Source: Bremerella sp. JC817
GTDB lineage: Bacteria; Planctomycetota; Planctomycetia; Pirellulales; Pirellulaceae
DNA: 64,000 nt
Assembly: GCF_040718835.1 (NCBI RefSeq)
Contig: NZ_JBFEFG010000259.1
Coordinates: 62,001 to 126,000, forward strand
Direction: 5' to 3'
In this document: one piece after another, positions 1 to 8,868 of the stretch
How the letters are laid out: every line of letters begins with the position of its first letter
How positions within the stretch are numbered: the stretch's first letter is position 1
Translations under genes and position numbers: made by a program
The notes under the pieces: generated by a model
The model's input: only the letters and a program-made list of their open reading frames with translations
Told to the model about the DNA's origin: nothing
The model's database searches: none

Positions 1-156
1 CAGGATCAGTCCATCCGACACGTAGAAATCGTTCCGCGGTTCACTGGTCCGGGTCACGAACTGCTTGCCGGCCAACAACCCGTCGCGAACTTCGCTGCGA
101 GGCGTCCCAAATGGCAACAGGTCGGTTCCCACGTGCGGCTTGAGTTCAAGTTCCAT
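1..156 (-). CDS. Partial hypothetical protein, N-terminus only
   Basis: An open frame runs leftward off the window edge from an ATG at 154-156, with a GGGAG-like ribosome site just upstream. The 52 visible residues begin MELELKPHVGTDLLPFGTPR. A short hydrophobic stretch followed by a G-x-P-R-x-E-V pattern is common at the start of small SUKH/immunity-like proteins ('FGMTxxEV' openings), but this is only a resemblance. No stop is seen in the visible part. It diverges from the gene at 449. Product unknown. Confidence 0.55.
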   Translation of the reverse strand, partial: MELELKPHVGTDLLPFGTPRSEVRDGLLAGKQFVTRTSEPRNDFYVSDGLIL

Positions 157-281
157 CGTTCGCTCCCGAAAAGTGTCCAACGCAGTTTCCAATCGGCCTG
201 CGACGACTAGAGCGTAAGTACTTGCCGAAGACGATTCAAGTCGCCAGAACCTCACGGCAGTAACGTCATTCATTCGTGTCG

Positions 282-299
282 GGTGCGTCTCGACGCACC
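282..299. repeat. Short palindromic intergenic element, copy 1
   Basis: GGTGCGT and ACGCACC form 7-bp arms around the loop CTCG. The 18-base core is the reverse complement of the core of the element at 4978-5005, so this is a repeated intergenic unit. It sits between the divergent genes at 1-156 and 449-1000. The stretch 157-448 shows no other feature. Confidence 0.7.
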
Positions 300-448
300 A
301 ATCGCAAGTCGCGGCAGCGATGCATCAACTTGCCCGACACCCTTTTCGCACGTTAGCATATCGCAGGCCGATTCCCGACGCGGGGCTTGCTTCGCACGGT
401 GGCATCGGTCGACGAGTTACTTTTCCACTTGGGTTTTACCGGCAGACC

Positions 449-1000
449 ATGTCCAACGAATATCAACGTCAGCTTCGCGAGCGGTTGGAAGGGTTGCCTT
501 ATGCCGATGCGCCGGCCCCTTGGCGGCTGGTCGGTGGTTGCGGCGTTGGTGGGCTGACGGAAGTTGGCTTTGTCGAAGGGGCGGACGACTTGCTGGTTGT
601 TTCGCATCAAGGCCGCGGCCTGTTCGATGGACAGACCGGCGAACGACTGGCCCGCGATCCGGAAGAGTTCTTCGCCAACGACGATCGCACAGGCCTAACC
701 GCTCCTGGCATTGGCCGCCAGCAGGATGCCATCGTCCGAATGGCTGGGCTGTGCGGCGGCGGGCTGGCAACCGGCACGTCGGACGGATGGAGCCTGCATG
801 TGGTCCAGTTGCCGTGGCCGAAGCACGACATCTTTCTCTCGTCAAACTATGCTGGCCTGACCGGCGAACTGGCCAACATCACCCGACTAGGGACCGACCA
901 GCCGTGCGAGTTCCGCTCCGCCGGGTTCTCTTCGACGGGGCGAACCTTCGTGGTGGCGACCTCGTGCGAAGTGCTGATTTATGGTCGCGATTCGGCCTGA
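449..1000 (+). CDS. Hypothetical protein, 183 aa
   Basis: I chose the ATG at 449 (MSNEYQRQLRERLEGLPYAD) because upstream in-frame sequence reads like translated intergenic DNA. The protein is a soluble, glycine- and beta-rich sequence with short repeated turns such as WRLVGGCGVGGLTEVGF and LATGTSDGWSLHVVQLPW, which might be propeller-like blades. No signal peptide or TM is seen. It overlaps the beginning of the AAA-type pseudogene region and is probably co-transcribed with it. I do not recognise the family. Confidence 0.6.
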   Translation: MSNEYQRQLRERLEGLPYADAPAPWRLVGGCGVGGLTEVGFVEGADDLLVVSHQGRGLFDGQTGERLARDPEEFFANDDRTGLTAPGIGRQQDAIVRMAGLCGGGLATGTSDGWSLHVVQLPWPKHDIFLSSNYAGLTGELANITRLGTDQPCEFRSAGFSSTGRTFVVATSCEVLIYGRDSA

Positions 1001-1010
1001 CACTTTCCCG

Positions 1011-1605
1011 ATGGCGGCTCCTATGCTGCCAGGCAATTGGTGCTATGTGATCACCGGCGCGTCGGGTGCTGGCAAATCGATACGGATTGCCGCGCGGCGA
1101 GAACTGGGCTACGCTACGGTTCCGGAAGCGGCCAACACCATCTTGCGTGAGCAGCGGAAAATCGGAGGCAGATTGCTTCCAACCACCGATCGCCAGGCAT
1201 TTATACAGGCCGTATTCGAACGCAGTGTCGCGGACTTTGAACGCGCCGCAACCTACGCTGGCCCGCTCTTTTTCAATCGCGCGATTCCGGAATGGCTCCG
1301 ATTTCTCGGCTGGAAAGAAGCCGCTTGCCAGCAGGCCCGGGGCGAAATATCGCGACGCGGCGAAGGTGATCGTCGCTCAGCCGTGGGCCGAGATTTATCA
1401 GCGCGACGACGAACGCGTTCAGCACTTTGACCAGGCGGTCGCTTCGTATCCGCCGACCGTTTCCGCTTACACCGACACCGGCTACCAGGTCTGCTCCCTT
1501 CCGCAACAAGCAGTTGCCGACAGAGTTACCTTTGTGCTGAACGAGGTCGCAGCCGATGCCGGGCGGCATGGCTCCTTATATCTTCTTCGGAAAGAAATCG
1601 CATGA
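1011..1605 (+). pseudogene. AAA_28-type P-loop ATPase, frameshifted
   Basis: The N-terminal half (frame of 1011) has a strand followed by a P-loop, VITGASGAGKS, then LGYATVPEAANTILREQ and LFFNRAIPEWLRFLG. This is the layout of AAA_28 'predicted ATPase' proteins (P-loop, VxEA motif, FDR/FNR motif). The C-terminal half (VIVAQPWAEIYQRDDERV, ending near 1605) lies one frame over. The reading frame must shift by one base between about 1320 and 1360 to join them. Either the gene is broken or the sequence has an indel error. The full-length product would be about 190 aa, normal for the family. Its stop overlaps the ATG of the next gene (ATGA), so the two were once translationally coupled. Confidence 0.65.
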
Positions 1606-2240
1606 GCAAAGTCTTTGTGAACATCGGCCTGAGTCTTGATGGCTACATGGCCCCAGAAGGGATGGATCTGGAACATTGGGAAGATCCCAGCTACAAAAAT
1701 TGGGGCGCCAAGTGGGGCTCGCTGATGGGCTGGATTTTGAAGCAGCAATATTTTCGCGAGAACCTGCAGTTCGGCAGCGGCGGCGAAACCGGGCCGGTCA
1801 ACGACATGCTGCGCGAGACGATGCAGCGCAGCGGAGCCAGCATCATGGGCAAGCGCATGTTCGACGCCGGCGAACGAAGCTGGCCTGAGGAAGCTCCCTT
1901 TCATACGCCAGTCTTCGTGCTCACCCACGAAGAGCGTGAGCCCTGGGAACGGCCCGGCGGAACAACGTTTTTCTTTGTGAACGATGGCCCCGAGAGTGCG
2001 TTGCAAAAGGCGCGCAACGTCGCCGGCGATCGTGACATTCGGATCTCTGGCGGAGCCGATGTCGTGCAGCAATACTTAAACCTGGGCGCGGTTGACGAAC
2101 TTGAAATCGCCTTGGCGCCGGTCCTATTCCACGGCGGCCGCCGCCTCTGGGAAAACCTTGACGAAGGGATTCCTCAATTCAAAATCGAATCAGCCCACTC
2201 GACACCCGATGCAACGCACCTGCGCTATCTTCGCGTTTGA
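1602..2240 (+). CDS. Dihydrofolate reductase / RibD C-terminal family protein
   Basis: Starts with the typical strand MSKVFVNIGLSLDGYMA, where the SLDGY motif is the hallmark of RibD-C/DHFR-like reductases. Later motifs fit: SIMGKRMFDAGERSW (the MGRxT/Y helix), TPVFVLTHEERE, DIRISGGADVVQQYL (nucleotide-binding glycine turn), and VDELEIALAPVLFHGGRRLW near the C-terminus. The 212 aa length is normal for solo family members, which are NAD(P)H-dependent reductases of unclear substrate, common in soil and marine bacteria. The start overlaps the stop of the upstream ATPase remnant. Confidence 0.9.
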   Translation: MSKVFVNIGLSLDGYMAPEGMDLEHWEDPSYKNWGAKWGSLMGWILKQQYFRENLQFGSGGETGPVNDMLRETMQRSGASIMGKRMFDAGERSWPEEAPFHTPVFVLTHEEREPWERPGGTTFFFVNDGPESALQKARNVAGDRDIRISGGADVVQQYLNLGAVDELEIALAPVLFHGGRRLWENLDEGIPQFKIESAHSTPDATHLRYLRV

Positions 2241-2297
2241 AAACTCGGGCGACCATTACTTTCCAGCAAGGCATCCTTCCTAACGGCAGATAGCACG

Positions 2298-2855
2298 ATG
2301 ACCGAAGACCAGTTCTGGAAGCTTATTGAAACCTCGCGGGCCGCGGCACTCGAGGGATTGGGAGAGTCGTTTTCGGAAGACGACTTGTTCGATGCTCACC
2401 TGGCGTCGCTGGAGACGGAACTCTCGAAGTTGAGCCACGCAGCGCTGGGGGAGTTTATCACGTTATTTCAGCAGAAGAAGATCGAGGCGTATCGCTGGGA
2501 TTTATGGGGCGCGGCGTATTGGCTGTTCGGTGGTTGCGGCGACGACAGCTTCAGCGACTTCCGAAGTAATTTGATCAGCCTCGGGCGAAGCGTCTTCGAG
2601 ATAGCGATCAACGACCCGGACCAACTGGCCCCGACAATGAAGCGAAAGGACCTGCCGTACATGCTAAGCGAGGGCTTCCAGGATGTTGCGTTCGACGTGG
2701 CGGAAGAGCTGGGCGTATCGGAATTGGACCTCGAGTTCCCGCCGTACCCAAGCGACCCGGCCGGCGAAGAGTTCGACTTCGACGATGACGACGAGATGGC
2801 TCGCCTCTATCCTCAACTGGTTGCCGCGTTCCCCGATTCTGGCGAACTTGGTTAG
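2298..2855 (+). CDS. DUF4240 domain protein
   Basis: The opening MTEDQFWKLIETSR and the internal AYRWDLWGAAYWLFGGCGDDSF and FRSNLISLGRSVFEIAINDP are signature stretches of DUF4240. These are small acidic cytoplasmic proteins found in actinomycetes, planctomycetes and others, often beside toxin-immunity or SUKH genes. The C-terminal third is strongly acidic (EEFDFDDDDE). It is tail-to-tail with, and overlaps by four bases, the sialidase-like gene. Biochemical function is not established for the family; a protective or immunity role is only inferred from context. Confidence 0.85.
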   Translation: MTEDQFWKLIETSRAAALEGLGESFSEDDLFDAHLASLETELSKLSHAALGEFITLFQQKKIEAYRWDLWGAAYWLFGGCGDDSFSDFRSNLISLGRSVFEIAINDPDQLAPTMKRKDLPYMLSEGFQDVAFDVAEELGVSELDLEFPPYPSDPAGEEFDFDDDDEMARLYPQLVAAFPDSGELG

Positions 2856-4390
2856 TCGTTTCTTTGCGGGGCCGACAGCTCCGCCACGAACACCGACGTA
2901 TCAGGTGCTTTGCCAGAGTAGTACGAAACGAAGTGCTTTCGCCCGATCGCCGTGGCGTTAGCGTTGCCCGAGTCCCATGCGATGGTGCTGCCAATGGCAA
3001 TCACCTTCGACCCAGGCCAGCTGAGCGGCTGATCGAAGACCTGCTGCGGATCGACCACGCGGCAACGGACCAGGCCAGTGCCACGTTCGTAGTAATAGTT
3101 GCTCACCAGGCCGGTGTCGGCATCGAAGATCAAGCTGGGGGTCGATGCGGAGATATCGCTGATGTTGGTCGAGCTTCGCTTCCAGGTCTTACCTGAATCG
3201 GTCGACGTCAACTGATATTGGCTGCGGGCACTTTCGGTCCGGCCGATCCCCAGAATCTTGCCATCGCCCAGGTAAACCGCCGCCGGCTCGGTCGGCCACT
3301 CTTCGTGCGTCAGGCCAGACTCGATCGTCTTTTGCGTCCACGTTTCGCCATCGTCGGTACTGGTCAGCGTTCCCCAGGCATGGCTGTTGTCTTTCTGATA
3401 GTTGCCGGCGAACCAAAGCGACATCAGACCAACTTCCGGCACGTGGAAGATGTCGGTGACCTGCATCGGCTGCACTTCCATCTTCGGCGTTGCGATTCGC
3501 TGGAACGTGATGCCATCGGTGGTGCGATACAGATCGTGGTTCCAGTCTTTCCCAATTCGGCGAACCCACAGCAGCATCGCTCCCTGGGAATCGAGCCCTT
3601 TGCCAACCGTCACCTCGCCGTAGCCTGGCGTGTCGGCGACCACCGTTTCCTCGGTCCAGGTGTTGCCACCATCTGTCGAAGTGCGGGCGAAAACCGCTCG
3701 GGCATCTTCGCCAATTGAATGCGCCGATCCGCGGCTGTAGGTGCAGACCAGCTTGTTGCCGATTGCCTGAGTCATCGGCCACGAGTTATAGCCAGGCACG
3801 TCTTGCACCACGTGAGCTTTGCCCGGAGCATACAGCGGCGTGACCTTCACCAGAGCCAGCCCAGTCGGCCGCGTGAAGGTGTCTTCCGGCAACGCCGGTT
3901 CACGTTGAATGCGAACGGTGATCGGAGCGTCCGGCACGATCGGGTAATACGATTCGAGCAAGATCGTCCGCGTATAAAGCGGTCCGGCCGGCAAGGCCGT
4001 TTGCACCGGCTTCCCCAGCCGATACCGCGACGTGAATGGTTCGCCGACGACCATCTGCGAAAGATGAACGCGATAGACATCGGCGAACTGTGGGCTGGTC
4101 GCTTCGTCGTTGCTGGTCACGACGATCTCGACTTTCACCGCCGCATATTCGCGAGAGAATCCGCCGACAACGCCAGAGACCGATTGCCCTGCCGTTCCGC
4201 CGGAAAGGGACCAGACCGGGATATGGGTCGACACATGCGACATCAACACGAGCGACGGTTTGCCGGTCGCGATCGAAAGTTCGTTCGCCGACAACGTGAC
4301 CGGCGCCGGACTGCTTGCCGCCCAGTCGCCGCCCCAAGCCGTCGCAGCCAGAACAAGCACCACACCGATCGCTAACAAGCTCGTACGCAT
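2852..4390 (-). CDS. Secreted sialidase/BNR-repeat protein
   Basis: I chose the ATG at 4388-4390 because it opens a clean signal peptide (MRTSLLAIGVVLVLAATAWGG). The frame upstream is non-signal sequence, probably not translated. The mature protein has an N-terminal beta-sandwich-like region, then repeated Asp-box motifs (S/T-x-D-x-G-x-T-W): STDGGNTW, STDDGETW and STDSGKTW. These are typical of six-bladed BNR/neuraminidase propellers. About 512 aa fits a secreted exo-sialidase-like hydrolase acting on glycans outside the cytoplasm. Planctomycetes carry many such proteins. The substrate cannot be read from sequence and the catalytic Arg triad was not mapped. Confidence 0.8.
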   Translation of the reverse strand: MRTSLLAIGVVLVLAATAWGGDWAASSPAPVTLSANELSIATGKPSLVLMSHVSTHIPVWSLSGGTAGQSVSGVVGGFSREYAAVKVEIVVTSNDEATSPQFADVYRVHLSQMVVGEPFTSRYRLGKPVQTALPAGPLYTRTILLESYYPIVPDAPITVRIQREPALPEDTFTRPTGLALVKVTPLYAPGKAHVVQDVPGYNSWPMTQAIGNKLVCTYSRGSAHSIGEDARAVFARTSTDGGNTWTEETVVADTPGYGEVTVGKGLDSQGAMLLWVRRIGKDWNHDLYRTTDGITFQRIATPKMEVQPMQVTDIFHVPEVGLMSLWFAGNYQKDNSHAWGTLTSTDDGETWTQKTIESGLTHEEWPTEPAAVYLGDGKILGIGRTESARSQYQLTSTDSGKTWKRSSTNISDISASTPSLIFDADTGLVSNYYYERGTGLVRCRVVDPQQVFDQPLSWPGSKVIAIGSTIAWDSGNANATAIGRKHFVSYYSGKAPDTSVFVAELSAPQRND

Positions 4391-4575
4391 AACCTTCGCC
4401 TCTTCATTTTCGAGATCGAGAACGTGATTCGTATCGTTCACGATTTCTATCACGCGTCCCATTTCCCAGGAGTTGTATTCACCGAACACGGCAACAACTT
4501 CATTGGTTCTTTTGACCCTGCTAAGCTTACTCTACCCACGCGCGAAATGCACATTGACCATGGAATGACGAGGCC

Positions 4576-4956
4576 ATGACTCATTCGACAGCCTCTTATG
4601 ATGACGACGCCGAACTAAGTTCGTATATCTGGCGACACTATACGTCGCTGTTGACCGAAATCGAACGGAAGGCGAACAAGGCTATCCTAGCGGAACAGAA
4701 GGCGGAAGCTGCCGACCCGTCCATGGCGAATCATCTGAGAGCACGCTGGGGAATTCGCAACGATCCCCAGGTAATCGCGGCGCTGCGTGACGGCCCCGAT
4801 ACCTTCCGGCGCCGCGTCTCTGAGCGAATCATGCGTGAGGTTCCGCAGCAGGTCTTTATCAATCGCTGTCCCGCATGCCAGCGCATCGTTCAAACGCCCA
4901 AAGCGCAGCAGTGTCTATGGTGTGGCTGTAACTGGCATGGCGATCCTACGTCGTAG
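4576..4956 (+). CDS. Small protein with C-terminal zinc-ribbon-like knuckles
   Basis: 126 aa, starting with an acidic, helix-rich domain (residues 1-90) and ending with CPAC...CLWCG. These two CxxC-type knuckles, 15 residues apart, suggest a zinc ribbon. There is no signal or TM segment. It stands alone between the divergent sialidase-like gene and a palindromic repeat. I do not recognise the family; the helical part could bind protein or nucleic acid. Confidence 0.65.
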   Translation: MTHSTASYDDDAELSSYIWRHYTSLLTEIERKANKAILAEQKAEAADPSMANHLRARWGIRNDPQVIAALRDGPDTFRRRVSERIMREVPQQVFINRCPACQRIVQTPKAQQCLWCGCNWHGDPTS

Positions 4957-4977
4957 ATCGAAAACGCAATCAGTCTT

Positions 4978-5005
4978 CGTAGGGTGCGTCGAGACGCACC
5001 CTACG
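4978..5005. repeat. Palindromic intergenic element, copy 2
   Basis: Arms CGTAGGGTGCGT (4978-4989) and ACGCACCCTACG (4994-5005) pair perfectly over 12 bp around the loop CGAG. The core is the reverse complement of the element at 282-299. It lies between convergent genes (stop at 4956, stop at 5027) and could double as a terminator, though no T-run follows. Confidence 0.75.
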
Positions 5006-5026
5006 GGACGATGTAACGACGGAGTT

Positions 5027-5539
5027 CTATGTTCCTTCGCTCCACTTGAGCGACTCTTCGATCGCGGTAGCAGTTTGCGGGTCGGTTTTCCAGCGGTCGA
5101 GCAAACTAAGATTGTTGCGATCTTCCAGGAAGTGTTCTAAGAAACCGTTCTCGATGCAAAGCTGCGTTTCAGCCGAGCCGCGCAGGTAGAGTTGTCGTAG
5201 TCTCTCGAGCGTCTCCGGCACGAGCGTTTGTTCTTCGCCAGGCTGAAGTTGCCAATGCCGCAACATGCCCAGCAGATCGTGCATGGCCAAATAAGGCGAC
5301 AACACGTACTCGTCCAGCTCCGGTTTTTGCTCGACGCACAGCAGCAAATAGGTGACGATTGCCCGGCGGCACTCCATCCAGTCAGGCTTCGGGAAGATGC
5401 GACTAGAATGCCGCGTGACCACTTCGCGCAGGAGTCCCAGCACTAACAGGTTATTCGACTCCATCGCGGCATGCACATCGCGCAGCGGAATCGTCTCGTT
5501 CGACTCCAAGTGCCGCACTAACAACGTCGCGTCGACCAC
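5027..5539 (-). CDS. Hypothetical helical protein, 170 aa
   Basis: Begins at a GTG (5537-5539) preceded by GGAGAA, giving MVDATLLVRHLESNETIPLR. The protein is mostly helical, with Leu-rich amphipathic segments (LLVLGLLREVVTRH, AIVTYLLLCVEQKPELDEYV) and an acidic tail. It is cytoplasmic by appearance. The size and helical pattern recall small immunity-type proteins such as DUF7674-like ones, but I cannot assign it. It is divergent from the SMI1/KNR4 gene at 5737. Confidence 0.65.
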   Translation of the reverse strand: MVDATLLVRHLESNETIPLRDVHAAMESNNLLVLGLLREVVTRHSSRIFPKPDWMECRRAIVTYLLLCVEQKPELDEYVLSPYLAMHDLLGMLRHWQLQPGEEQTLVPETLERLRQLYLRGSAETQLCIENGFLEHFLEDRNNLSLLDRWKTDPQTATAIEESLKWSEGT

Positions 5540-5736
5540 GTTCTTCTCCCATTTCCCCGCCCATGGTTGATGTTGGCATTAATATAGAAAGGGATGATGG
5601 CGCGCTCGATAGATGCGTGATAGAATTCCTGAAATATCGTCACATGGCCACATTATGATCACCGATCGATAACCGACTGCCGCATTCTGTAACACTGGGC
5701 AAGTCTCACGCCTGGGCACACCACTTAAGAGTCACC

Positions 5737-6378
5737 ATGCAATCAATTGTCGAGCGCGTGCGGAAGCACTTGAGCACGTTGGGAATCACGCTGCAGTTCG
5801 AGGCCAATCCGCCCGCCACTCAGGCTGGCGTCGACGAAGCGCAAGAGCGACTACAGCTTTCGTTGCCGGCGTCCTATGTTTCGTTCGTAACGCAGTTCGC
5901 CGATGGCTTCGACCTGGCGTGGACTTCACCAAAAGACAAAGTATTTGGCACGTTCACGATGGAGCCAATCGCGTCGTCGGTCGAAGGCTTGCTGGGCATG
6001 CGTGACTGGCGACTGTATAGCGATGAGGCGGCCCGCCAATATGGCTTCCCTCACACCGACGACCCTGAGCTGGCCCTGCGAACTAACGCGCGGATGCACC
6101 AGTGGCTGCCGCTGGTTCGCATTGCCAACGGCGATTTCCTGTCGATCGATCTGAACGAAGACCGCTTCGGCCAGGCCATCTTCGACAAGCATGACTGGCT
6201 CGACGGTGGAAGCGGCGACAACGGGAGCCCGCTCGCCGATGACTGGCCCGCCTTCTTCGAAGCCTGGTCCCGCGTATGCTTTGTTCAGCCCAATAGCTAT
6301 TATTGGCCGAACCTACTTAAAGAAACCGGCGTCGAGTGGAACTCACCTGAGTTTTTAAATCGCTTTCGATTGGGTTAG
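5737..6378 (+). CDS. SMI1/KNR4 (SUKH-1) family protein
   Basis: The N-terminal region carries the SUKH core. A helix is followed by ANPPATQAGVDEAQERLQL, the family turn LPASYVSFVTQFADGF, and later WLPLVRIANGDFLSIDLNE and the WPAFFEAW helix. 213 aa is within the usual range. SUKH proteins are known as immunity proteins against polymorphic nuclease and deaminase toxins, and some have housekeeping roles. No toxin gene is adjacent. The next gene starts 11 bases downstream, suggesting a two-gene operon. Confidence 0.88.
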   Translation: MQSIVERVRKHLSTLGITLQFEANPPATQAGVDEAQERLQLSLPASYVSFVTQFADGFDLAWTSPKDKVFGTFTMEPIASSVEGLLGMRDWRLYSDEAARQYGFPHTDDPELALRTNARMHQWLPLVRIANGDFLSIDLNEDRFGQAIFDKHDWLDGGSGDNGSPLADDWPAFFEAWSRVCFVQPNSYYWPNLLKETGVEWNSPEFLNRFRLG

Positions 6379-6389
6379 AGTGCGATTCG

Positions 6390-7106
6390 ATGAACGAGGA
6401 TTTCGATCCGAGTGGCGTTCCTCTTTTGATCACTTGGCTGACGCGCAAGTATGGGTTCACGGAAAGTTCCGCGCCGATCTTCCATTTAGTCGTATCCAAC
6501 CAGCGAAACGAGGATGACCTGCCCAAAGATTGGCCGACCGATAACGACCTGGCATTTTTGCGGGCCCTGTTCACGGATTGCCAACCCGACGAGCTCGAAT
6601 ATTTGCTGCTGAGGCTACCCTATCAGCAACTGCCCGCCAGCTTCTTTCAGCAGACGATCGCTGCGTTGCTGGATGTCGAAACATCGTTAGCGAACCCGGG
6701 TTTGATGTGGCATGCTGCAAATTACCTCGCGACCCATTGGAATGCGTTTCAGCTTCCGACCGAGCCCGTTCGCCGGTTGGTTGAGTCGACCGAATTCAAC
6801 CAACGTCTCGCAGGCCTGAATGCGCTTGCCCATACCAATGTGCCGCTTGCCGACACGTTGACAATCATCAAGCCCTATCTTCTTGAGAAGGAAGAGCACG
6901 AGTTCTGGGCAGGCATGGCGAACTTGCTGAAGATCCTAGAGAACTGGCAATCAATTCCCACCTCGGCGGAAGCCATCGATCGGTTGCCCGAAATACGTTC
7001 TATCCTCAGAGCGAGTTCGAGAGAAGATTCCCTCGCTCAAGTAACCACCGCGATTGAGTACCGCGTGGCACTGATTGACAAGATATTGGGGGAGAATGCA
7101 ACGTAG
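6390..7106 (+). CDS. Hypothetical helical protein downstream of SMI1/KNR4 gene
   Basis: 238 aa, cytoplasmic, all-alpha in appearance, with short repeating helix pairs (LLRLPYQQLPASFFQQTIAA, RRLVESTEFNQRLAGLNALA, ILENWQSIPTSAEAIDRLPE) reminiscent of HEAT-like or immunity repeats. It is likely in an operon with the SMI1/KNR4 gene, 11 bases upstream. That placement makes a paired immunity or adaptor function plausible, but no family is recognised. Confidence 0.65.
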   Translation: MNEDFDPSGVPLLITWLTRKYGFTESSAPIFHLVVSNQRNEDDLPKDWPTDNDLAFLRALFTDCQPDELEYLLLRLPYQQLPASFFQQTIAALLDVETSLANPGLMWHAANYLATHWNAFQLPTEPVRRLVESTEFNQRLAGLNALAHTNVPLADTLTIIKPYLLEKEEHEFWAGMANLLKILENWQSIPTSAEAIDRLPEIRSILRASSREDSLAQVTTAIEYRVALIDKILGENAT

Positions 7107-7285
7107 AGTTTGTCGACGGGTTTCTAATCCGCTGTAGTGTTACAAGATCTAGCTACCACTAACATACTGCTACATTTGCGCATTCTTAAATATGCATTTT
7201 TCTGGCTGTACTAGGTAGCTTTCTATGGGAATACCGTTAACAATGCCCCCTCACCGAGGCGGACAACAACGATGTTCTTACCACC

Positions 7286-8038
7286 ATGGAGCCAACAGTG
7301 GACCCGAACAATTTTGAATCCCAAACCCAGGACATCCGCCGCGAATTAGCCTACCTGTCGGGCAAATTGGACGGCGCCAATCTAATCCAGCGAATTGACG
7401 CTCTGGAGACCGAACTGCGAAGCCTTCGTAGTTTCGCACAAGCAGCAACTGGAGCGATCACCGTCTGTGGCATCGTCATTGTGTTAGTATTTGGAGCATC
7501 CGCGGCACAGATGCCTCGCGAAATCCTCGATAAAACAAAGAAGGAGATTGGGACTGATACTATCGAGACCGCCAAACGAGACGCTGAAATGGCGCTAAAA
7601 GCTATAAAAGGAATTCGCGAGGATGCCACCAAAGCTTTGAGTGATATGGAAAATGGAAAGGTTGCCAAGTTAGAAGAGCTTCAACTTGCCAATGAAAACG
7701 GTGATTTCGTTCAACTAACCGCATCTTCAATTCAACAATTGGAAAGGCTGAAGTTTCTCAGCAACCATCTTGGCGAACTTCCAGATGATGGCAAAAAGCG
7801 GCTCCACCTGAAAACCGACTACCTCATGTTCGACAAGAACACATCGTTGGGTATTCAGGCGCGTCACCCACATGACGACCCTAAGGCTGGGAAGACACGA
7901 CGCTTCCGGATTCAAACAACCAATGCGGCCTTCGATTTCTGGAATACAATCGACCCAGGACATGGATTTCATCTGGTAGAAGGCAACGGCGCAGACACTG
8001 TCCAACGCGTTACCAAGACTGGCGTCGTTAAAAAATAG
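7286..8038 (+). CDS. Membrane-anchored coiled-coil protein, 250 aa
   Basis: The N-terminal ~50 residues form a heptad-like coiled coil (DIRRELAYLSGKLDG, DALETELRSLRSFA). A single TM helix follows (GAITVCGIVIVLVFGASA, about 56-73), then a charged helical stalk with many Lys/Glu. The C-terminal domain (residues 165-250) is beta-rich. The gene is clearly more AT-rich than its neighbours (AAAGCTATAAAAGG and similar), a hint of transfer. Alternative start: ATG codons at 7286 and a little upstream; 7286 gives the coiled coil directly. Function unknown. Confidence 0.7.
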   Translation: MEPTVDPNNFESQTQDIRRELAYLSGKLDGANLIQRIDALETELRSLRSFAQAATGAITVCGIVIVLVFGASAAQMPREILDKTKKEIGTDTIETAKRDAEMALKAIKGIREDATKALSDMENGKVAKLEELQLANENGDFVQLTASSIQQLERLKFLSNHLGELPDDGKKRLHLKTDYLMFDKNTSLGIQARHPHDDPKAGKTRRFRIQTTNAAFDFWNTIDPGHGFHLVEGNGADTVQRVTKTGVVKK

Positions 8039-8095
8039 CCCATCTGACGTCCGGTCCAACGGCTGCTCATTCACAGCATCCGATATCAAACCCTG

Positions 8096-8138
8096 GCCAC
8101 CAATTCCATTTTTGTCTCTTCGTCATGGAATTGGTGGC
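8096..8138. repeat. Perfect 14-bp inverted repeat
   Basis: GCCACCAATTCCAT (8096-8109) and ATGGAATTGGTGGC (8125-8138) pair perfectly across a 15-base loop. It lies 58 bases after the stop of the coiled-coil gene and could be its terminator, although no T-run follows. The remaining 8039-8358 stretch shows no gene. Confidence 0.7.
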
Positions 8139-8358
8139 ATCATCACGGATTGGCTCGTATCGCAATGCAATTTGCGTTCTCGATTCCACTACCCGCCAAT
8201 CCCAAGGGCAGGGTGGTGCGGTTTCTGTTGGGTCAGGTAAGATCTTGACTGTGCCTGGTATTCTTTGCGCTGCGTGGTAAAGCGTGTGGCGATTGCCGGG
8301 TGAAGACGCTATGACGGGCCGTTGATGGTGGGCCGGTTGGTTTGGTGAGGTTTTCGGG

Positions 8359-8784
8359 ATGAGTTATCGGATTGCGGTCTATCGGACCGGGCGGCTTTCT
8401 GCGCGGGCGTTTGAAATGCGTATCGCCGGGCAAGAGCCGTTTCCATGCGAGCTGCATCAAGGTCTGTTCTGCTGGGAGGCAGGTTCGTTAATGGGGCTCG
8501 AAGTTCGCAACGGCATCTTGCGAGACCTGCGTAGCAAGAAGGCGTTGCTCTCCTACAAAGGAGATTCCCTGACCGGTTCGCGATACGAGCTCGGCTCGGA
8601 AACGATCTTCTGCCAGGCACCTTCCTATCACAAGCTGGTGGCGCGGCTCGGTAAGCGGAAGCTGTTTCAAGTGCACTACCGCTTCTTTGCCCGCAACCGA
8701 CCCTGGTGCGAAGCTGTCGTCTCGCAGCACCTGCCCAGCAGCATCCCGATCGCCATCATCTTGCACTCGTTCTACACGCACTAG
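8359..8784 (+). CDS. Hypothetical protein, 141 aa
   Basis: Starts MSYRIAVYRTGRLSARAF. The rest alternates short strands with charged turns (GLEVRNGILRDLRSKKALLSY, YELGSETIFCQAP), suggesting a small beta-barrel or LURP/Tubby-like fold. It ends in a hydrophobic segment (SIPIAIILHSFY) near the C-terminus that might bury or insert in a membrane. Product not recognised. Confidence 0.6.
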   Translation: MSYRIAVYRTGRLSARAFEMRIAGQEPFPCELHQGLFCWEAGSLMGLEVRNGILRDLRSKKALLSYKGDSLTGSRYELGSETIFCQAPSYHKLVARLGKRKLFQVHYRFFARNRPWCEAVVSQHLPSSIPIAIILHSFYTH

Positions 8785-8868
8785 CACGCAGCGATAGCGA
8801 CATGCCATTTTGCAGCTGATAGCCAAGGCTGTCGTTCATGCTCGTCTGCCCTGGTTGCGGCATCTGCG

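Noticed and set aside
283..1050. Long plus-strand frame overlapping the 449 gene
   Set aside because: Arg/Trp-rich composition of a shadow frame; the 449-1000 frame has normal protein composition and better start.
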